A stretch of 17,563 bases of DNA from DATDRQ01 sp035291645 (GTDB lineage: Bacteria; Chloroflexota; Anaerolineae; Anaerolineales; UBA4823), in contig DATDRQ010000039.1 in the NCBI GenBank assembly GCA_035291645.1, positions 1 through 17,563 on the forward strand. The letters run 5' to 3'. The notes under the pieces are model-generated. The model had not been told where the DNA came from. It did no database searches and was given only the letters and a program-made list of their open reading frames with translations. The position numbers were made by a program, and so were the translations under genes. This document shows, in pieces, positions 15,492 through 17,563 of this stretch (position 1 is the first letter of the stretch; each line of letters begins with the position of its first letter).

Positions 15492-15520
15492 ATTGTAGTC
15501 CTTCCTTTTATGCAGGTCAA
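15492..15520 (-). promoter_or_regulatory. Sigma70-type promoter for the SHMT-GcvT gene
   Basis: Read on the minus strand: TTGACC (15520-15515), a 17-nt spacer, TACAAT (15497-15492). The transcript would start near 15485, giving a leader of about 240 nt. The rest of the 374-bp gap between 15247 and 15620 contains the two hairpins and small ORF listed here and nothing else recognised. No glycine, THF or T-box consensus was seen. Confidence 0.6.
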
Positions 15521-15620
15521 GTGACGAATGGCGCAGCTCCGTGTCACCTTTGTAAGGATCATGCCAGCTCTGTTGGCGATCTACGAGGCTGGTGGTCTAC
15601 CAGGCTGTCTGATTATTCGT

Positions 15621-16511
15621 TTAGCTCTCGTTCTCGAGCTGCTGCCTGGCAGCCAGCAGGTCAGCGCGCCCTTCTTCCGTGACCTTGGGGTAATCCACGC
15701 CACGGTCAAGGATCGCCTCCGTCAGGATCTCGGCAGCCAGCAGGCTCGCCGCCCAGGCGTGGTCTGCGGGGAGAATATACCAGGGGGCGTCTGCAGTGCT
15801 GGTAGCGTTTATCGCCTGCTCGTAGGCCTCCAGGTATTGGTCCCACTGGTCGCGTTCTTCTAATTCTGCAACGGAGAACCGCCAGCGTTGCTGCGGTTCG
15901 TAGGTCCGGTTCAGGAAGCGCTGGCGCTGCTCTGCCTTCGAAATATGCAGGAAGAACTTGAGAACAACGATATTGTTCACCGCCAGATGCCGTTCGAGGT
16001 TGTTAATGTCCTGGTAACGCGCTTCCCAGAAGGCCTGGGGGTCTCCTCCAACCGTGAGCCTCTGTCGGTCTAAGACCCCCGGCTTCACTTTAGGATAGAC
16101 GACTTCATCGTAGTACGAGTGGTTGAAAATTCCGATCCGCCCGCGCTCCGGCAGCGCCAGCGAATAGCGCCACAGAAAATTGTGGTCCAGGTCTTCCGAA
16201 GACGGCCTGGCAAAATTGAACGCCTGGCACCCCTGCGGATTGACCCCGGTCATCATGTGCCGGATGGCCGCATCGATATCCGCCCCCGCCAACCCCTGGA
16301 AAATGACCAGCAGCGCGTGGCGGTCGCTGGCGTACAGCTTATCCTGCGCTTCGGCCAGCAAGCCGCGTTTTTGTTCGAGCAGCTCCTGCAGGCGCGCCTG
16401 TGACTGCTCCTCCTGGATATCGATGCCATGCACAGCGCCATTCCAGGATGGATCGATATCAGCCAGGCGGATGGCTTTGCCCGGCTCAACCATAGTTCCG
16501 CCATCAACCAT
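15621..16511 (-). CDS. PPK2-family protein (class III-like) with degenerate Walker A motif
   Basis: The 296-residue protein aligns along its whole length with PPK2 polyphosphate:nucleotide phosphotransferases: HMMTGVNPQGCQ (85-96), LDHNFLWR (108-115), LPERGRIGIFN (120-130), VVLKFFLHISKAEQ, RWRFSVAELEERDQW and ATSTADAPWYILPADH. The nucleotide-binding loop is altered. Where the family reads GMDxAGKDG, this protein reads GLAGADIDA (73-81), so the first Asp and the Walker A Lys are lost while one Asp remains. The FNRSYYE lid/Walker B motif reads FNHSYYD (129-135). An active PPK2 would use polyphosphate to phosphorylate AMP or ADP; this one may be inactive, regulatory or changed in function. The ATG at 16511 begins 1 nt after the stop of the M28 remnant, with GGGGA as a possible RBS. 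A second in-frame ATG lies at 16493. Confidence 0.8.
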   Translation of the reverse strand: MVDGGTMVEPGKAIRLADIDPSWNGAVHGIDIQEEQSQARLQELLEQKRGLLAEAQDKLYASDRHALLVIFQGLAGADIDAAIRHMMTGVNPQGCQAFNFARPSSEDLDHNFLWRYSLALPERGRIGIFNHSYYDEVVYPKVKPGVLDRQRLTVGGDPQAFWEARYQDINNLERHLAVNNIVVLKFFLHISKAEQRQRFLNRTYEPQQRWRFSVAELEERDQWDQYLEAYEQAINATSTADAPWYILPADHAWAASLLAAEILTEAILDRGVDYPKVTEEGRADLLAARQQLENES

Positions 16512-16512
16512 T

Positions 16513-17087
16513 TTATCCCCAGAGCCGGTCCAGCTCCAGCACCACTTCACGCAAGGCGTAGGCAACCTCAACCAACCTGGCTGGGTCCACCATCTCTGGG
16601 AGATCCGCATCCGTATGGGCGATCTCAGTCAGGATTTCAAAGATCTGCTCCGAGGTAACCGCCAGGGCAGGCACCCCATTCTGGATGAATATCGAGTGGT
16701 CGCTCTGGTACCAGGGCTCACCTGCCACTATGCCCTCAGAACTCGACAAAACCCGCCGCACGACCCGTTCAATCTGCGCTGGGCAGCCATATAACGAATA
16801 AGCCGTTCTCCCCGTTTGGAAGCCAGCCCCGTCGATGTTGATCCCCAACACGATATCATCTAACCGCCTGGAATTGCTGGCTAACCATTGAATCTCGCCT
16901 GGGCAGGCATAGTAATCCTCGCCATTCATGGCGACGAGTTCGATCTCAAGGCCCCCGGCGTAATCCGCCAGCAGCTCTGCCAGCAGGAGCAACGCCGCCA
17001 CCCCGGAGGCGTTGTCCAGCGCGCCCGGCGTGTGCAGGAATCGCGCAAGGAAGCGGCTCCAGTGAGTAGTTAATCGGCTTGGTTCAT
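16513..17087 (-). pseudogene. Remnant of an M28-family zinc aminopeptidase
   Basis: The frame from about 17034 down to 16513 encodes the C-terminal half of an M28 peptidase: HTPGALDNASGVAALLLL (with the bridging Asp), MNGEDYYACPGE (the catalytic/metal Glu-Asp region), LGINIDGAG (metal Asp) and YQSDHSIFI (metal His). The first half, including the AHxD metal His, is missing. The only start in this frame is a GTG at 17001, inside the conserved ASGVAAL helix, which is not credible. An ATG at 17087 opens a frame reading MNQAD then TAA, which resembles the usual N-terminus of this group but is in another frame. The likely history is an internal deletion of about 180-200 codons plus a nonsense or frameshift change. 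If translated from the GTG, a 162-residue product lacking one metal ligand would result. Confidence 0.65.
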
Positions 17088-17109
17088 TCTCAAAGGGTGA
17101 AAAATTTCT

Positions 17110-17563
17110 CTAGCGTAAGCCAATCCATCCCAGGATGATCGCTGGAAGGATGAGAACAGCCGGGATCCAAATGAACGGCGGCAGGTCCCCGATTGTGACC
17201 GGGATGCCCATTCGGAAGTAGGGCGAGAGGGCTAGAGCCCAGAAGGCGAGGGCGAGTAGACCAGCCACGAATAGGGAAGTGAGGGTCCAAGGCTGCGCCT
17301 GCCTGAGGCCAAACCAGGCGATGGAGATGAATAAAACGCCTGCCAGGAGGAGGAAGCCAGCGATCACTGTCAGAAGCAGCGTCCGGAGCTTTGATAGAAC
17401 AGGATCGGCGGCGAGGATTTCAGATGGCGACTTGCCGAAGTGAGCTTCATCAGTGGAGTGGGATACGAAGAGCAGCTCCGTCCCTTTGTTCTTGTTGTGG
17501 AAAGGAATAGTCAGGGCGCCTATGAGGAGCTAGAGGGCGCCAATCGCCAAGAAGAGAGCGACG
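17110..17563 (-). pseudogene. Small membrane protein gene broken by an in-frame TAG, 5' end outside the window
   Basis: Reading on the minus strand, coding-like sequence VALFLAIGAL runs to a TAG at 17532-17530 and then continues in the same frame as LLIGALTIPFHNKNKG, a soluble loop (LFVSHSTDEAHFGKSPSE), and three hydrophobic segments, ending IILGWIGLR at the TAG at 17112-17110. The uninterrupted pattern on both sides suggests a Gln codon (CAG) changed to TAG. A 5'-truncated open frame with an alternative start (GTG at 17367) would lose the first membrane segment and the loop. The family was not recognised. It lies directly upstream of the M28 remnant. Confidence 0.5.

Noticed and set aside
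16270..16310. Frameshift as the cause of the altered Walker A loop in the PPK2-like gene
   Set aside because: The other two frames across this stretch do not give GMDxxGKDG, and the flanking motifs are in the frame used.

Overview
The window looks like a piece of a chromosome from an uncultured or environmental Chloroflexota bacterium, probably an Anaerolineae-like lineage. This is an inference from gene content and style: a nucleoside kinase with a ThrRS-like N-terminus, a secreted M14 peptidase ending in a short FLPVI-type tail, a fused SHMT-GcvT protein, and high but patchy GC. No rRNA, tRNA, CRISPR array, transposase or phage gene was seen. Taxonomy cannot be fixed from this window alone.

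Layout. (1) 1-3292, plus strand: the 3' part of a nucleoside/uridine kinase-like gene, then a secreted zinc carboxypeptidase that appears to be read from a leaderless extended -10 promoter. (2) 3408-7346: an AT-richer D-Ala-D-Ala-ligase-like ATP-grasp gene on the minus strand diverges, through two back-to-back near-consensus sigma70 promoters, from a plus-strand pair. The pair is a short PaaK/LuxE-like adenylate-forming enzyme followed by an ALDH/LuxC-like reductase with a clear catalytic Cys. I read the pair as a possible carboxylic-acid activation and reduction module. (3) 7457-11936, minus strand: three monocistronic genes, each with an intrinsic terminator: a secreted beta-propeller-like protein, an 11-or-so-TM membrane protein with a sensor-like second half, and a LysN/MocR-type PLP aminotransferase. 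(4) 12091-15520, minus strand: a 1051-residue SHMT-GcvT fusion preceded by a leader of about 240 nt. The leader carries a good promoter, an intrinsic-terminator-like hairpin and a small ORF whose stop overlaps the fusion's ATG, so attenuation is a reasonable hypothesis. (5) 15621-17563, minus strand: a class III PPK2-like protein whose Walker A signature has lost its Lys, lying 1 nt after the remains of an M28 peptidase with a deleted N-terminal half, which itself follows a small membrane-protein gene broken by an in-frame TAG. This end of the window looks like a decaying locus.

How the genes work together. The SHMT-GcvT fusion joins two folate-dependent steps of glycine/serine one-carbon metabolism; no gcvH or gcvP lies in the window. 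The LuxE/LuxC-like pair would activate and reduce a carboxylic acid to an aldehyde, with the ATP-grasp enzyme as a possible but unproven partner. The rest looks like ordinary independent chromosomal genes. All family assignments are by eye from motifs, with no database search.
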